NCBI RefSeq assembly: GCF_002270415.1 | Contig: NZ_NNRI01000017.1 | Location: forward strand, 310,001-374,000 | Source: Mesorhizobium sophorae | GTDB lineage: Bacteria; Pseudomonadota; Alphaproteobacteria; Rhizobiales; Rhizobiaceae | Reading direction: 5' to 3' | DNA: 64,000 nucleotides | Shown: positions 42,589 to 51,112 of the stretch, piece after piece | How positions within the stretch are numbered: position 1 is the first letter of the stretch | Layout of the letters: each line of letters opens with the position of its first letter | Position numbers and translations under genes: made by a program | The notes under the pieces: generated by a model | What the model was told of the DNA's origin: nothing | What the model saw: the letters and a program-made list of their open reading frames with translations, nothing else | Databases searched by the model: none

Positions 42589-43342
42589 TCAGGCGGCGGC
42601 GTCCAGATGATAGCGGCGCATCCAGTCAAGGCTCGTCTCGTCAGCGAGCTTTGCAACACCTGGCTTTATGTCATCGGCGATCGGCGCTTGAACGCCCAAG
42701 GCTCCGCAGATGTCTAACAATGTCCCGGCCGGGTTGGCGGCAAGGCGCTCGTAGCCAAGCCGCAGCGGGATTATGCCTTGCTCTACGAACCAGATGTTCC
42801 AGGCGGCATCATAGGCCTCGAGCTCCGTGACCTCACGTTTGAGCCGCTCGAAATCATATTGCGGTTCTTTCGCGGGTGCGACCCTTTCGATCTCGGTTCC
42901 GTCGGGGGCGATATGCCAAAGACCGGTTTGCTCTGCCTTGACCAGGGAGACAGCCTGCGCAAGCTTGTTCTCACGCGAGAGATGCATGTAGAGAACACGG
43001 CCGAATGCTTTCTCGAACCGCGCTATGTCCGATGGAAGTTTTGGGAAAACCTGGTCGAGGATCGCTGAAAGCTCATCCAGGTTTTCCCGCATCAGACGAA
43101 GACCGAAAATGCCTGTCCCACCCCTGCCATTGGCGATCGCCGCCTTGAGATAGGCGGCATTGAAGTCGAGCTCGCTCATCGTGTCGCGATCGGGCAAGCC
43201 CCACTCTTCGGCCCACTCCGACACATCCTGCCGCCGATAAAATGAGTGAGGATTGCCAGCCGTCTTCGTGGACGCCAGAAGCTTGCACAGCAAGGTGCTT
43301 CCCGGTCCTCGGCGTGCCGCAGATGATGTATCCGTCAAACAT
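42589..43342 (-). pseudogene. Stf0-type sulfotransferase gene with frameshift
   Basis: The intact start MFDGYIICGTPRTG reads from ATG 43342 in one frame, while GSTLLCKLLASTKTAGNPHS and the remaining 240 residues (FYRRQDVSEWAEEWGLPDRD and onward) lie in the frame shifted by one base. The break is at a GGG run (minus strand, 43301-43303) where GG would restore GTPRTGSTLLC, the PAPS 5'-phosphate loop of Stf0/LpsS sulfotransferases. The downstream part is otherwise intact to a normal stop. Either a recent mutation or a base-call error in a homopolymer. Confidence 0.8.
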
Positions 43343-43402
43343 GTCACGGCTCTCGCGGTTCATCGGTGGGAAGGCTGTCGCCCCTGGCAAGGAATGGTCG
43401 CG

Positions 43403-43954
43403 CTATAGCTGAAATCTTTGCTGGATGCGACGGGCGCACTCCAGCGGAGTAAGCACGCTGGTGTCGACTTCGAGGTCGTAGCGAATGTTCTCGTGCACGC
43501 GCCCATATTGCCAGCGCGCCAGGCCCGGCAGCCGATCGGCACGCTGGGCTTCGCGCGCCTCCAGCACCTCCAGCGGCGCCAGGACAGCAACCACATGGAG
43601 GTCGAAGGCCGACAGCAGTTCGAGATATTCGGACATTTCGCCGTTGCAAAGCACCTCGTCGACGATGAGGTTGTTGCCTTGCCCAGCCATAGCGGCGATG
43701 GCGTGGCGCATGCCGCGCAGGGTCCGCGCCCCCACCGGTCCGGTTCTGATTACGACCGCAGGCTTGCCGTCCTGCCGGATGGTCTCGTACGAAAAGCCAT
43801 CCGCATGGTCCTGCAAGGCGTCTGGCAGCATCTCGATGAAAGTGTCCATCTGGACATGCAGGAAGGGCGCGGCGGTGATCTGTTGCAACGCCCTTGCGAT
43901 GGAGCTCTTGCCGGCACTGCCGACGCCATTGAGCAGAATGATGCTGGCTTTCAC
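43403..43954 (-). CDS. chloramphenicol phosphotransferase-like (CPT family) kinase
   Basis: A 183-residue P-loop kinase. Walker A is LLNGVGSAGKSSIARALQ; the Asp of CPT kinases occurs in FLHVQMDTFIEMLP; RxxxR-type residues follow in REAQRADRLPGLARWQYGRV, as in CPT proteins, ending VLTPLECARRIQ. CPT family members phosphorylate small hydroxyl compounds; chloramphenicol itself is not assured. The Stf0 pseudogene lies 60 bp downstream. Confidence 0.85.
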   Translation of the reverse strand: MKASIILLNGVGSAGKSSIARALQQITAAPFLHVQMDTFIEMLPDALQDHADGFSYETIRQDGKPAVVIRTGPVGARTLRGMRHAIAAMAGQGNNLIVDEVLCNGEMSEYLELLSAFDLHVVAVLAPLEVLEAREAQRADRLPGLARWQYGRVHENIRYDLEVDTSVLTPLECARRIQQRFQL

Positions 43955-44002
43955 GTCAGCGCCCCCTTTTTGGCCAGAACATCTTGCCCGCCACGGGTCA
44001 GA

Positions 44003-44857
44003 CTACCGGTTGCGCACCACAACGCAGGCTCCGCCGACGCTTTGCAATTTCTGGCAGATGACATTGGCGGCGGCGCGGTCGTCGACACCGATCCTGACCG
44101 CGTAGATGCCACGCCGGCCGATTGGCGTGCGTACCCGGCTGACCACCGGATCGTGGCCGCTGAGCAGCGCCGGGAACCGACCCCTCACCCGCAGCCACTG
44201 GCTGATCGCGGCGCTGCGGCGGAAGTTGCCGGCCACTTGGATGCCCCATGGCTTTATGTTGATCGAGGCCATCGCCACCGTCTGCGACATGATCACCGGC
44301 AGCCTGCGGCAAGCGACGGCAAAATCCGCCTTCTGATCGAGCGGCTCGACCTTTCCGGCATAGGCCGGATCGGTGAACTTATCGACCGGCTCGCCCATGA
44401 TGTCGAATACGTAGCTCTCGGTCTCCATCGGCAGGAAGCCGCCGGAACCGAGCCAGCGAGACACCCGGCTTTCGCCGGCATTGTAGGCGGCGGCCGCCAG
44501 GCCGAGATTGCCGTAGGCGCCCTTCATCTCGGCGAGATATCTCGCTGAGGCCGGGATCGCCTGGTTGATGTCGAAGGAGTTGGCAAGGCCGCGCATCTTG
44601 GCGGTGCCCGGCATAAACTGGGCGATGCCTTCGGCGCCGACCGGACTGACGGCGTTGGGATCGAAGCGGCTTTCTTTCCAGATCAGCCGGGCGAAGAAAT
44701 CCCTGGGCAGGCCGTTCTGGTCGGCATAGGCCTGGATCAGGGTGCAGACCTTGTCGATGAGCCGCTGCTTGGCGGATTGCGGTGGGTCTGCCTGAACCAG
44801 CGTCGACCACTCCACTCCGCACAGCAAGATCAGCGCCACCCACAGGAAACGCTGCAT
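44003..44857 (-). CDS. lytic transglycosylase with C-terminal SPOR-like domain
   Basis: A 284-residue exported SLT-family protein. A signal peptide (MQRFLWVALILLCGVEWSTL) is followed by a goose-lysozyme-like SLT domain with catalytic Glu62 in LIWKESRFDPNAVSPVGAEG, then IAQFMPGTA and AYNAGESRVSRWL. A C-terminal domain of about 80 residues (YAVRIGVDDRAAANVICQKL) resembles SPOR, which binds denuded glycan at septa. It lies 5 bp after ispG, so it is probably co-transcribed. Confidence 0.88.
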   Translation of the reverse strand: MQRFLWVALILLCGVEWSTLVQADPPQSAKQRLIDKVCTLIQAYADQNGLPRDFFARLIWKESRFDPNAVSPVGAEGIAQFMPGTAKMRGLANSFDINQAIPASARYLAEMKGAYGNLGLAAAAYNAGESRVSRWLGSGGFLPMETESYVFDIMGEPVDKFTDPAYAGKVEPLDQKADFAVACRRLPVIMSQTVAMASINIKPWGIQVAGNFRRSAAISQWLRVRGRFPALLSGHDPVVSRVRTPIGRRGIYAVRIGVDDRAAANVICQKLQSVGGACVVVRNR

Positions 44858-44862
44858 GGCGC

Positions 44863-46113
44863 CTACTCGGCCGCGGCCTTGCCGCGACCAAACCGTTGCT
44901 CGATATAGTCTGCGACCATTTTCTCGAAATCCGCCGCGATCGACGGCCCGCGCAGCGTCGCTGCCTTCTTGCCGTCGACGAAGACAGGCGCCGTCGGCGT
45001 CTCGCCGGTGCCGGGAAGCGAAATGCCGATATCGGCATGCTTGGACTCACCCGGGCCGTTGACGATGCAACCCATCACCGCGACCTTGAGGTTCTCGACG
45101 CCGGGATATTTTTCGCGCCACACCGGCATGTTCTTCCTGAGATCCGCCTGGATGTTCTGGGCAAGTTCCTGGAACACGGTGGAGGTCGTTCGGCCGCAGC
45201 CCGGACAGGCCGCGACGATCGGCACGAACTGCCTGAACCCCATCGTCTGCAACAGTTCCTGCGACACCTGCACTTCACGCGTGCGATCGCCGTTCGGCTC
45301 CGGCGTCAGCGAGATACGGATGGTGTCGCCGATGCCTTGCTGGAGCAGGATGCCCATGGCGGCGGACGAGGCGACGATGCCTTTCGAACCCATGCCGGCC
45401 TCGGTCAGGCCAAGATGCAGCGCGTGGTTGGAGCGGGTGGCGAGTTCGGTATAGACGGCGATCAGGTCCTGCACGCCGCTGACCTTGGCCGACAGGATGA
45501 TTTTTTCACGGCCAAGGCCGATCTCTTCCGCCATTTCGGCCGACAGGATCGCCGACTGCACGATCGCCTCGCGCGTCACTTCCTGCGCCGTCAGCGGAAA
45601 GCCCTTGGCCTGGTTATCGTCCATCAGCCGGGTCAAAAGCTCCTGGTCGAGCGAACCCCAGTTGACGCCGATGCGCACCGGCTTGTCATATTTGATCGCC
45701 ATCTCGACGATCGCAGCGAACTGCCGATCCTTCTTGTCCTTGAAGCCGACATTGCCCGGATTGATGCGGTATTTGGCCAGCGCCTCGGCGCAGGCCGGAT
45801 GGTCGGCCAAAAGCTTGTGGCCGATATAGTGGAAATCGCCGACCAGCGGAACGTCGACGCCGAGCCGCGCCAGCCTTTCGTGGATGCGCGGCACGGCCGC
45901 AGCGCTCTCGTCGCGATCGACGGTGATGCGCACGATCTCGGAGCCGGCGCGGTGCAGCGCCGCAACTTGCGCAACCGTCTGGTCGACATCGGCCGTATCG
46001 GTGTTGGTCATCGACTGCACGACAACCGGCGCGCCGCCGCCGACGACCACGCCGCCGACATCGACGCCGACCGAGGTGCGGCGGGGGAAGGGAGAGGAAA
46101 AATATCCGGTCAT
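44863..46113 (-). CDS. ispG: (E)-4-hydroxy-3-methylbut-2-enyl-diphosphate synthase
   Basis: A 416-residue Fe-S enzyme of the MEP isoprenoid pathway, converting MEcPP to HMBPP. The N-terminal TIM-barrel motif GGAPVVVQSMTNTDTADVDQ is clear, along with PLVGDFHYIGHKLL and VRIGVNWGSLDQEL. The cluster Cys appear in VAACPGCGRTTSTVFQELAQ and VMGCIVNGPGESKHADIGIS. Length is normal for the bacterial short form. It ends 5 bp before the transglycosylase gene. Confidence 0.95.
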   Translation of the reverse strand: MTGYFSSPFPRRTSVGVDVGGVVVGGGAPVVVQSMTNTDTADVDQTVAQVAALHRAGSEIVRITVDRDESAAAVPRIHERLARLGVDVPLVGDFHYIGHKLLADHPACAEALAKYRINPGNVGFKDKKDRQFAAIVEMAIKYDKPVRIGVNWGSLDQELLTRLMDDNQAKGFPLTAQEVTREAIVQSAILSAEMAEEIGLGREKIILSAKVSGVQDLIAVYTELATRSNHALHLGLTEAGMGSKGIVASSAAMGILLQQGIGDTIRISLTPEPNGDRTREVQVSQELLQTMGFRQFVPIVAACPGCGRTTSTVFQELAQNIQADLRKNMPVWREKYPGVENLKVAVMGCIVNGPGESKHADIGISLPGTGETPTAPVFVDGKKAATLRGPSIAADFEKMVADYIEQRFGRGKAAAE

Positions 46114-46431
46114 GCCCGGCAGCCTTTTGTCTCTGGAGCGTCATGCGTCCACTCGGACGCACACAAACGCCCCGGGCCGATGCGCTAAGTCCGGGCATGA
46201 GGTGGAGGAGCAAAGATGGCTTGTCAATGGCGACAGGTCGCCACTGGCCGCATTTGGCTCGCCGCCGGGATCAAAAACAATCGGTGATCCGGCGACGGCC
46301 GAAGCGACAATTGACCTGAACGGAAGTCCAGTCTGGGCGATCGCCGCGCTGGAAATCAAAATCCACCACACCGGCGACAGCTACCGCCGGCAAAAAGGCC
46401 GTGGATCGTGATCGTCTATATCAGGAGGGCA
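46114..46431. other. 318-bp region upstream of ispG without a clear gene
   Basis: It separates divergently aligned ispG (minus) and the DUF465 gene (minus, to the right). The only candidate is a 23-codon frame at 46216-46287 with a strong ribosome binding motif. I recognise no family there. Confidence 0.45.
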
Positions 46432-46611
46432 TCAATGCGTGGTCGGTTGTGCTCTCAGTTTTTCAATCTCGTCCTTGAGTGCCAGCTTGCGTCGCTTCAG
46501 ATTCACGATTTCGAGGTCGTCCACCGACGGATGGTTCATCGCGTCATCGATCTCGCGCTCGATGTCGCCGTGTTTCCGCTGCAACTCATCAAGATGGGAA
46601 GCAAGAGACAT
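46432..46611 (-). CDS. DUF465 (YdcH-like) protein, copy 1
   Basis: A 59-residue protein, MSLASHLDELQRKHGDIERE at the start, then HPSVDDLEIVNLKRRKLALK. It has the two-helix DUF465 pattern with the LKxxKLxLKDEI motif. Its ribosome binding site GGGAGAACC lies just upstream. A second copy of the same family (46853) is divergently transcribed 241 bp away. Function unknown. Confidence 0.85.
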   Translation of the reverse strand: MSLASHLDELQRKHGDIEREIDDAMNHPSVDDLEIVNLKRRKLALKDEIEKLRAQPTTH

Positions 46612-46852
46612 GATTGGTTCTCCCTTTCATGGTTTTCCTCGATTGCAACCGTCACGGCGCGTCCACCGCAGGTTCGCTTCTGTGACGGCACAATGACACT
46701 GTGCCACCATCCGGCGGCGATGTCGAATGCTGCGTGGTAGCATTCCACGACAATGTGAAATGTGATATGGGCTGCGCGCCAGCGGCAGAAGTTGCCGGTC
46801 CCGCCCAATCAGGCCCAGTTTTTGGGCGCCGCAGACGTGCAGACGGTAGAGA

Positions 46853-47056
46853 ATGTCCGATCAGGAACAGGCCGATATTCGCCTCGAATTTTCCCGGCTG
46901 AAGCAGGAACACGCCGATTTCGATGCGGCGATCAACGCAATGATCGCCACGAACTGCGACCCGCTGCAGATCCAGCGCATGAAAAAGAAGAAGCTGTTCC
47001 TCAAGGACCGGCTGATGGCGCTGGAAGACAAGATCATCCCCGACATCATTGCGTGA
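46853..47056 (+). CDS. DUF465 (YdcH-like) protein, copy 2
   Basis: A 67-residue DUF465 protein: MSDQEQADIRLEFSRLKQEH, then CDPLQIQRMKKKKLFLKDRL. The central basic motif MKKKKLFLKDRL matches the YdcH family. It shares the fold but not close sequence with copy 1. It converges on the IclR gene (47093). Confidence 0.87.
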   Translation: MSDQEQADIRLEFSRLKQEHADFDAAINAMIATNCDPLQIQRMKKKKLFLKDRLMALEDKIIPDIIA

Positions 47057-47092
47057 GACGACGAGCCGGGGTCGATCCTGATCGCCTTGCAG

Positions 47093-47881
47093 CTATCCGG
47101 CGATCGAAAGCCTGGCGGCGCGGTCGCGCAGCAGACCGATGAGACTGCCGGTCCGCTCCTCGGACGTGTCGATGGGAACCACCAGGCACATCGTCGCCTC
47201 GACCTTGCCAGGCCCTGAAAAGACGGGCGCGGCGAGGCATTTCGTATAGGCATCCACAAGGCCCGAGGTGACGCAATAGCCTGTGGCTTCGGCCTTCGCT
47301 ATGTCGGCGATGAAGTCGTTGAGAAGCAATCTGCGACCGTCCGGCAGGACGAGATCGTCTTCGGACACCATGTCTTCGATCTGGGCCTGTTGGAAGCCCG
47401 CCAGCAGCAGCCGTCCCGAAGCGGTCCAGGGCAGCGGTATCTGCAGGCCGGTGGCGGAGCTGATGCGGAACGGCCTGGTGCCCGGGCTTGAATGGACGAT
47501 CGTATAGCGGCCGCTCTGCAGCATACACAGTTCCGAGGTCTCGCCCGTTTCGCGCGACAGATTGTCGACCTCCTGGCGCCCGCGCCTCAAGAGGTCGTTG
47601 CCGCGCACATAATCCATTCCGTAGAGATAGAGCTTCTTGCCGAAATAGACGCGATTGCCGTCGCCGGCCATTTCCAGCAGGCCGGCATCCACCAGCGACC
47701 GCACAAGCGTGTAGGTCGTCGAGCGGGGTGCGTTCACCCCCTTGGCAAGATCGCCAATGCCGATCGCGCGCTGCGTCGTGTGCAGAAATTCCAGGATCTC
47801 GAGGACCCGGTTGAGGCCTTTTTCGCGGGAGCCCGAAATCTTCTCGTCGGCTGAAACTGCTGGGGCATTGCCGTCTTGCAT
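47093..47881 (-). CDS. IclR-family transcription regulator
   Basis: A 262-residue regulator: N-terminal wHTH with GLNRVLEILEFLHTTQRAIG, GDLAKGVNAPRSTTYTLVRS and LVDAGLLEMAGDGNRVYFGK; C-terminal effector domain (GYCVTSGLVDAYTKCLAAPV and MCLVVPIDTSEERTGSLIGL). It is divergent from the ABC transporter operon, with two CTTGTA-type palindromes between, and probably controls it. IclR proteins may repress or activate. Confidence 0.9.
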   Translation of the reverse strand: MQDGNAPAVSADEKISGSREKGLNRVLEILEFLHTTQRAIGIGDLAKGVNAPRSTTYTLVRSLVDAGLLEMAGDGNRVYFGKKLYLYGMDYVRGNDLLRRGRQEVDNLSRETGETSELCMLQSGRYTIVHSSPGTRPFRISSATGLQIPLPWTASGRLLLAGFQQAQIEDMVSEDDLVLPDGRRLLLNDFIADIAKAEATGYCVTSGLVDAYTKCLAAPVFSGPGKVEATMCLVVPIDTSEERTGSLIGLLRDRAARLSIAG

Positions 47882-47899
47882 TGTCGATTCCTGATGCTA

Positions 47900-47921
47900 G
47901 TATCTGTCTTGTACAGGATAC
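47900..47921. promoter_or_regulatory. IclR operator candidate 1
   Basis: GTATCTGTCTTGTACAGG followed by ATAC forms an imperfect inverted repeat around CTTGT. It lies 19 bp before the IclR start and 91 bp before the transporter start. Confidence 0.45.
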
Positions 47922-47925
47922 ATAC

Positions 47926-47941
47926 GTCTCTTGTAAGAGAC
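47926..47941. promoter_or_regulatory. IclR operator candidate 2
   Basis: GTCTCTT-GT-AAGAGAC is a perfect 7-bp inverted repeat and shares the core TCTTGTA with site 1, four bases away. Two adjacent sites suit a tetrameric IclR regulator. Confidence 0.5.
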
Positions 47942-48011
47942 TATCGCTCTGAAAATCGACGATGCGTGAATTTCCTGTGCATAGGGGAACACAACACGAA
48001 AGGAGGTCGCC

Positions 48012-48884
48012 GTGAACGACACATCCGGAAGACGTGATTTTCTGAAATTTGGAATGGCGGGACTGGCCACGGCTGGCGTGCTTGCAACCGTCGATGCCCA
48101 GAAGGCTGCCGCTCAGGCAGCATCCGACAGCCTGCTGCGCACCGTGCTCGACCGCGGCAAGCTGATTGTCGGCACTGGCAGCACCAATGCGCCCTGGCAC
48201 TTCGAAAACGATGCCGGCGAACTGGTCGGCATGGACATCACCATGGGACGTATCCTTGCCAAGGGCCTTTTCGACGATCCGACCAAGGTCGAGTTCGTCA
48301 TGCAGGATCCGGCGCAGCGCATTCCGAACGTCACCACCAACAAGGTCGACATCACCATCCAGTTCATGACGATGAGCGCCCAGCGCTCGCAGCTCATCAA
48401 CTTTTCCCGGCCTTACTATGTCGAAGGCGTCGCGCTGCTGACCCTTCCCACCGCCGAGAACAAGACTTTCGACAAATTGCTTGCCGCTGGTTCGGCGACA
48501 CGCGTCTCCATATTGCAGAACGTCGATGCCGAAGCATCGGTGCACATAGCTCTGCCGCAGTCGCAGGTGATGCAGATCGACACCCAGGCCAACGTGTTGC
48601 AAGCACTGGAAGCCAAGCGCGTCGACGCTGCAGCGGTCGATCTTTCGACCGTGCGTTGGCTTGCCTCGCGCAATCCGGACAAATACTTCGACGCCGGCAA
48701 GAGCTGGTTCTCGATGCTGTACGGTGCGGCACTCCGGCAAGGCGATCTCGACTGGCTGACCTTCGTCAATCAGACTTTCACCATCGCCATGTTCGGTCAC
48801 GAAACGGCGCTCTACGACGCGGCGTTCAAGGATTACTTCGGACAGGAGCCGCCGGCTCGCCATCCCGGTTTTCCGGTTATCTGA
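48012..48884 (+). CDS. polar amino-acid-type ABC transporter substrate-binding protein
   Basis: A 290-residue periplasmic protein with a Tat signal (SGRRDFLKFGMAGLATAGVL, cleavage likely after AAAQA). The mature part follows the SBP_bac_3 fold: LIVGTGSTNAPWHFENDAGE, LVGMDITMGRILAKGLF, then FIMKxPxQRIPNVTTNKVDIT-like text. The substrate is undetermined; family members usually bind amino acids or opines. Translation starts at GTG 48012 behind an ideal AAAGGAGGT. A strong stem-loop follows the stop. Confidence 0.9.
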   Translation: MNDTSGRRDFLKFGMAGLATAGVLATVDAQKAAAQAASDSLLRTVLDRGKLIVGTGSTNAPWHFENDAGELVGMDITMGRILAKGLFDDPTKVEFVMQDPAQRIPNVTTNKVDITIQFMTMSAQRSQLINFSRPYYVEGVALLTLPTAENKTFDKLLAAGSATRVSILQNVDAEASVHIALPQSQVMQIDTQANVLQALEAKRVDAAAVDLSTVRWLASRNPDKYFDAGKSWFSMLYGAALRQGDLDWLTFVNQTFTIAMFGHETALYDAAFKDYFGQEPPARHPGFPVI

Positions 48885-48890
48885 TCCAGT

Positions 48891-48924
48891 TGGCGGAAGG
48901 GCGGCATTCAGCGCCCTTCCGCCA
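48891..48924 (+). promoter_or_regulatory. intercistronic stem-loop between binding-protein and permease genes
   Basis: TGGCGGAAGGGCG and CGCCCTTCCGCCA form a perfect 13-bp stem with an 8-base loop, 7 bp after the stop. No T run follows. Such elements stabilise the upstream binding-protein mRNA and lower downstream permease expression, giving more binding protein than membrane parts. Confidence 0.7.
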
Positions 48925-48961
48925 GCTTCTCCTCGACGGCCCTTCGCACTGAGGCTGACGC

Positions 48962-49627
48962 ATGGGCTATGCCCTGAATTTCAACCTGATCTGGCGGCAT
49001 TTCGACAAGCTGTGGGGCGGACTGCTGCTCAGTCTCGAACTGGCCATCATCTCGATTGCCATCGGCATCGTCATCGGCCTGGTTCTGGCGGTCTGGTACG
49101 TTTCGGCCGGGCGCGTGGTGCGTACAATCATCGCCGCCTACGTCGAATTCATCCGCAATGTGCCGCTGATCCTGCTCGTCTATCTGGTGTTCTACGGCCT
49201 GCCGACGGTGGTCGATCTTGCCTACAGCGCCCCGACCTCGTTCATCTTGACGCTGTCGGTCTATAGCGGCGCGTATCTGGTCGAGGTGTTCCGCTCCGGG
49301 CTCGAAGCCGTCCCACGCGGCCAACTCGATGCCGGCAAGGCGATTGGCCTGACGCCATGGCAGCGACTGGTCCATGTGCGCCTGCCGACCATGCTGCGCA
49401 TCACCTTGCCGGCGCTGTCCAACACCTTCATCTCGCTGTTTAAGGACACTTCGATAGCCTCGGTCATTTCGGTGCCGGAGCTCACCTACGGCGCCCAGTG
49501 GATCAATTTCAACACCTTCCGCATCGTCGAGGTCTACCTGGTCACGACGGCGATGTATCTCTTGACCGGCTATGCGCTGCTTTTCGGGTTGCGGTTGGTC
49601 GAGCGCCGATTCAGGGCGGCGCGCTGA
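48962..49627 (+). CDS. ABC transporter permease (HAAT/PAAT, HisMQ type), first
   Basis: A 221-residue inner-membrane permease with about five helices. The EAA loop is YLVEVFRSGLEAVPRGQLDA followed by GKAIGLTPWQRLVHVRLPTM, which contacts the ATPase. It carries the amino-acid-permease start LWGGLLLSLELAIISIAIGI. It ends one base before the second permease start. Confidence 0.9.
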   Translation: MGYALNFNLIWRHFDKLWGGLLLSLELAIISIAIGIVIGLVLAVWYVSAGRVVRTIIAAYVEFIRNVPLILLVYLVFYGLPTVVDLAYSAPTSFILTLSVYSGAYLVEVFRSGLEAVPRGQLDAGKAIGLTPWQRLVHVRLPTMLRITLPALSNTFISLFKDTSIASVISVPELTYGAQWINFNTFRIVEVYLVTTAMYLLTGYALLFGLRLVERRFRAAR

Positions 49628-49628
49628 C

Positions 49629-50279
49629 ATGCTCACCCAGATCGCCTATGCCTTGCCGTTCCTCGCCCAGGGCTTCGCCTTGACCTTGTGGGTGTCGCTG
49701 CTGGTCGTGGTCCTGTCGCTCATCGCCGGCGTCCTGCTCGGCGTCGGCCTGGTTTATGGTCCCGCGCCACTGCGCTGGGCGGTACGCATCTTCAGCGACA
49801 CGATCCGCGGCATTCCGATCCTGGTGCTGATGTTCTTCGTCTATTACGGCCTGCCCGCGATCGGGCTTCATCTGCCGTCGTTCTGGGCCGCCGTGCTTGC
49901 TCTCACTTTGTTCAAGACGGCGCAGGTCATCGAGTATCTTAGGGGTGCGGTCGGCTCGATCCCGAAAGGGCAGTCGGAAGCCTCGATGGCGATCGGGCTG
50001 ACCTTCCGCCAGCGCCTAGCCTACGTCATCTTCCCGCAAGCGTTCAGGCGCTTCCTGCCACCCTGGATCAACGGCGTCACCGATGCGGTCAAGGGCAGCG
50101 CACTGGTGTCGCTGCTCGGCATCACCGACCTGATGCAGGCCATCAACCAGGTCATCGGCCGTACCTACGAGGCCATGCCGCTCTATATCCTCGGTGCGCT
50201 CATCTACTTCGCGGTCAACTACGCCCTTTCGCTCGCCAGCCGGCGGCTCGAGCGGCGTTTCTCCTTCATCCGGGAATAG
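49629..50279 (+). CDS. ABC transporter permease (HisMQ type), second
   Basis: A 216-residue permease, paralogous to the preceding one. Helices include FALTLWVSLLVVVLSLIAGV; the EAA loop is VIEYLRGAVGSIPKGQSEAS and AIGLTFRQRLAYVIFPQAFR. Together the two form a heterodimeric channel. ATG 49629 follows the previous TGA by one base. Confidence 0.9.
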   Translation: MLTQIAYALPFLAQGFALTLWVSLLVVVLSLIAGVLLGVGLVYGPAPLRWAVRIFSDTIRGIPILVLMFFVYYGLPAIGLHLPSFWAAVLALTLFKTAQVIEYLRGAVGSIPKGQSEASMAIGLTFRQRLAYVIFPQAFRRFLPPWINGVTDAVKGSALVSLLGITDLMQAINQVIGRTYEAMPLYILGALIYFAVNYALSLASRRLERRFSFIRE

Positions 50280-50281
50280 CA

Positions 50282-51076
50282 ATGTCCACAAGTTCGAACG
50301 ACACGCCGGCCCTTCTCGACGTCCGCGACGTTTCCAAATCCTTTGGCGCCGTGCAAGTCCTGCGTTCGGTCAGCCTGGAGGTGGCGCGCGGCGAGGTGGT
50401 GACGGTCATCGGCCCCTCGGGCAGCGGCAAGACGACGCTGCTGCGTTGCGTCAACTTCCTGGAAAGCTACGACAGCGGCTCGATCCGCATCGACGGCAAG
50501 GAGGTGGGCTTTCGCGACCCGGGAACCCGTCAGCGCCGCAGCGAACGCGATCTCGCCGCGATGCGTGCCGAAACCGGGATGGTGTTCCAGAGCTTCAACC
50601 TGTTTCCGCACCTGACGGCGGCCGGCAACATCATGCTCGGGCTGCGCAAGGTGCGTGGAAAAAGCGAAGCCGAGGCGCGCTCGATCGCCGAGCACTGGCT
50701 CGGCCGCGTCGGCCTCGCCCACAAGGCCGACAGCCTCCCCGCCGAACTGTCAGGCGGCCAGCAGCAGCGCGTCGGTATTGCGCGGGCCGTGGCTATGGAG
50801 CCGAAGATCCTGTTGCTTGACGAGATAACCTCGGCGCTCGATCCCGAACTCGTCGGCGAAGTGCTGGCCGTCGTCCGCAGCCTCGCGGAGGACGGCATGA
50901 CCATGCTGATGGTGACACATGAGATGGCCTTCGCCCGCGATGCTTCGAGCCGCATCGTCTTCATGGCCGATGGTGGCGTCAGCGCCGTCGGCCCACCCAA
51001 GGAGATTCTCGCGGCAGAGACCACCAACGAGCGCCTCCGCACTTTCCTGGCGCGCTTCCGCGCCTCGCATTTCTGA
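50282..51076 (+). CDS. ABC transporter ATP-binding protein (GlnQ/HisP type)
   Basis: A 264-residue ATPase. Walker A is GPSGSGKTT (Gly44 onward), the signature LSGGQQQRVGIARAVAMEPK, and Walker B ILLLDEITSALDPELV, with the switch His in VTHEMAFARD. It energises import by the two permeases. It starts 2 bp after the second permease stop. Confidence 0.95.
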   Translation: MSTSSNDTPALLDVRDVSKSFGAVQVLRSVSLEVARGEVVTVIGPSGSGKTTLLRCVNFLESYDSGSIRIDGKEVGFRDPGTRQRRSERDLAAMRAETGMVFQSFNLFPHLTAAGNIMLGLRKVRGKSEAEARSIAEHWLGRVGLAHKADSLPAELSGGQQQRVGIARAVAMEPKILLLDEITSALDPELVGEVLAVVRSLAEDGMTMLMVTHEMAFARDASSRIVFMADGGVSAVGPPKEILAAETTNERLRTFLARFRASHF

Positions 51077-51112
51077 CACTGGACAGCGAAAGCTGTTCGC
51101 AAGGAGCATTTG

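Noticed and set aside
43403..43954. CPT kinase considered as a true chloramphenicol-resistance gene
   Set aside because: The family has broad substrates and nothing else here indicates antibiotic resistance.
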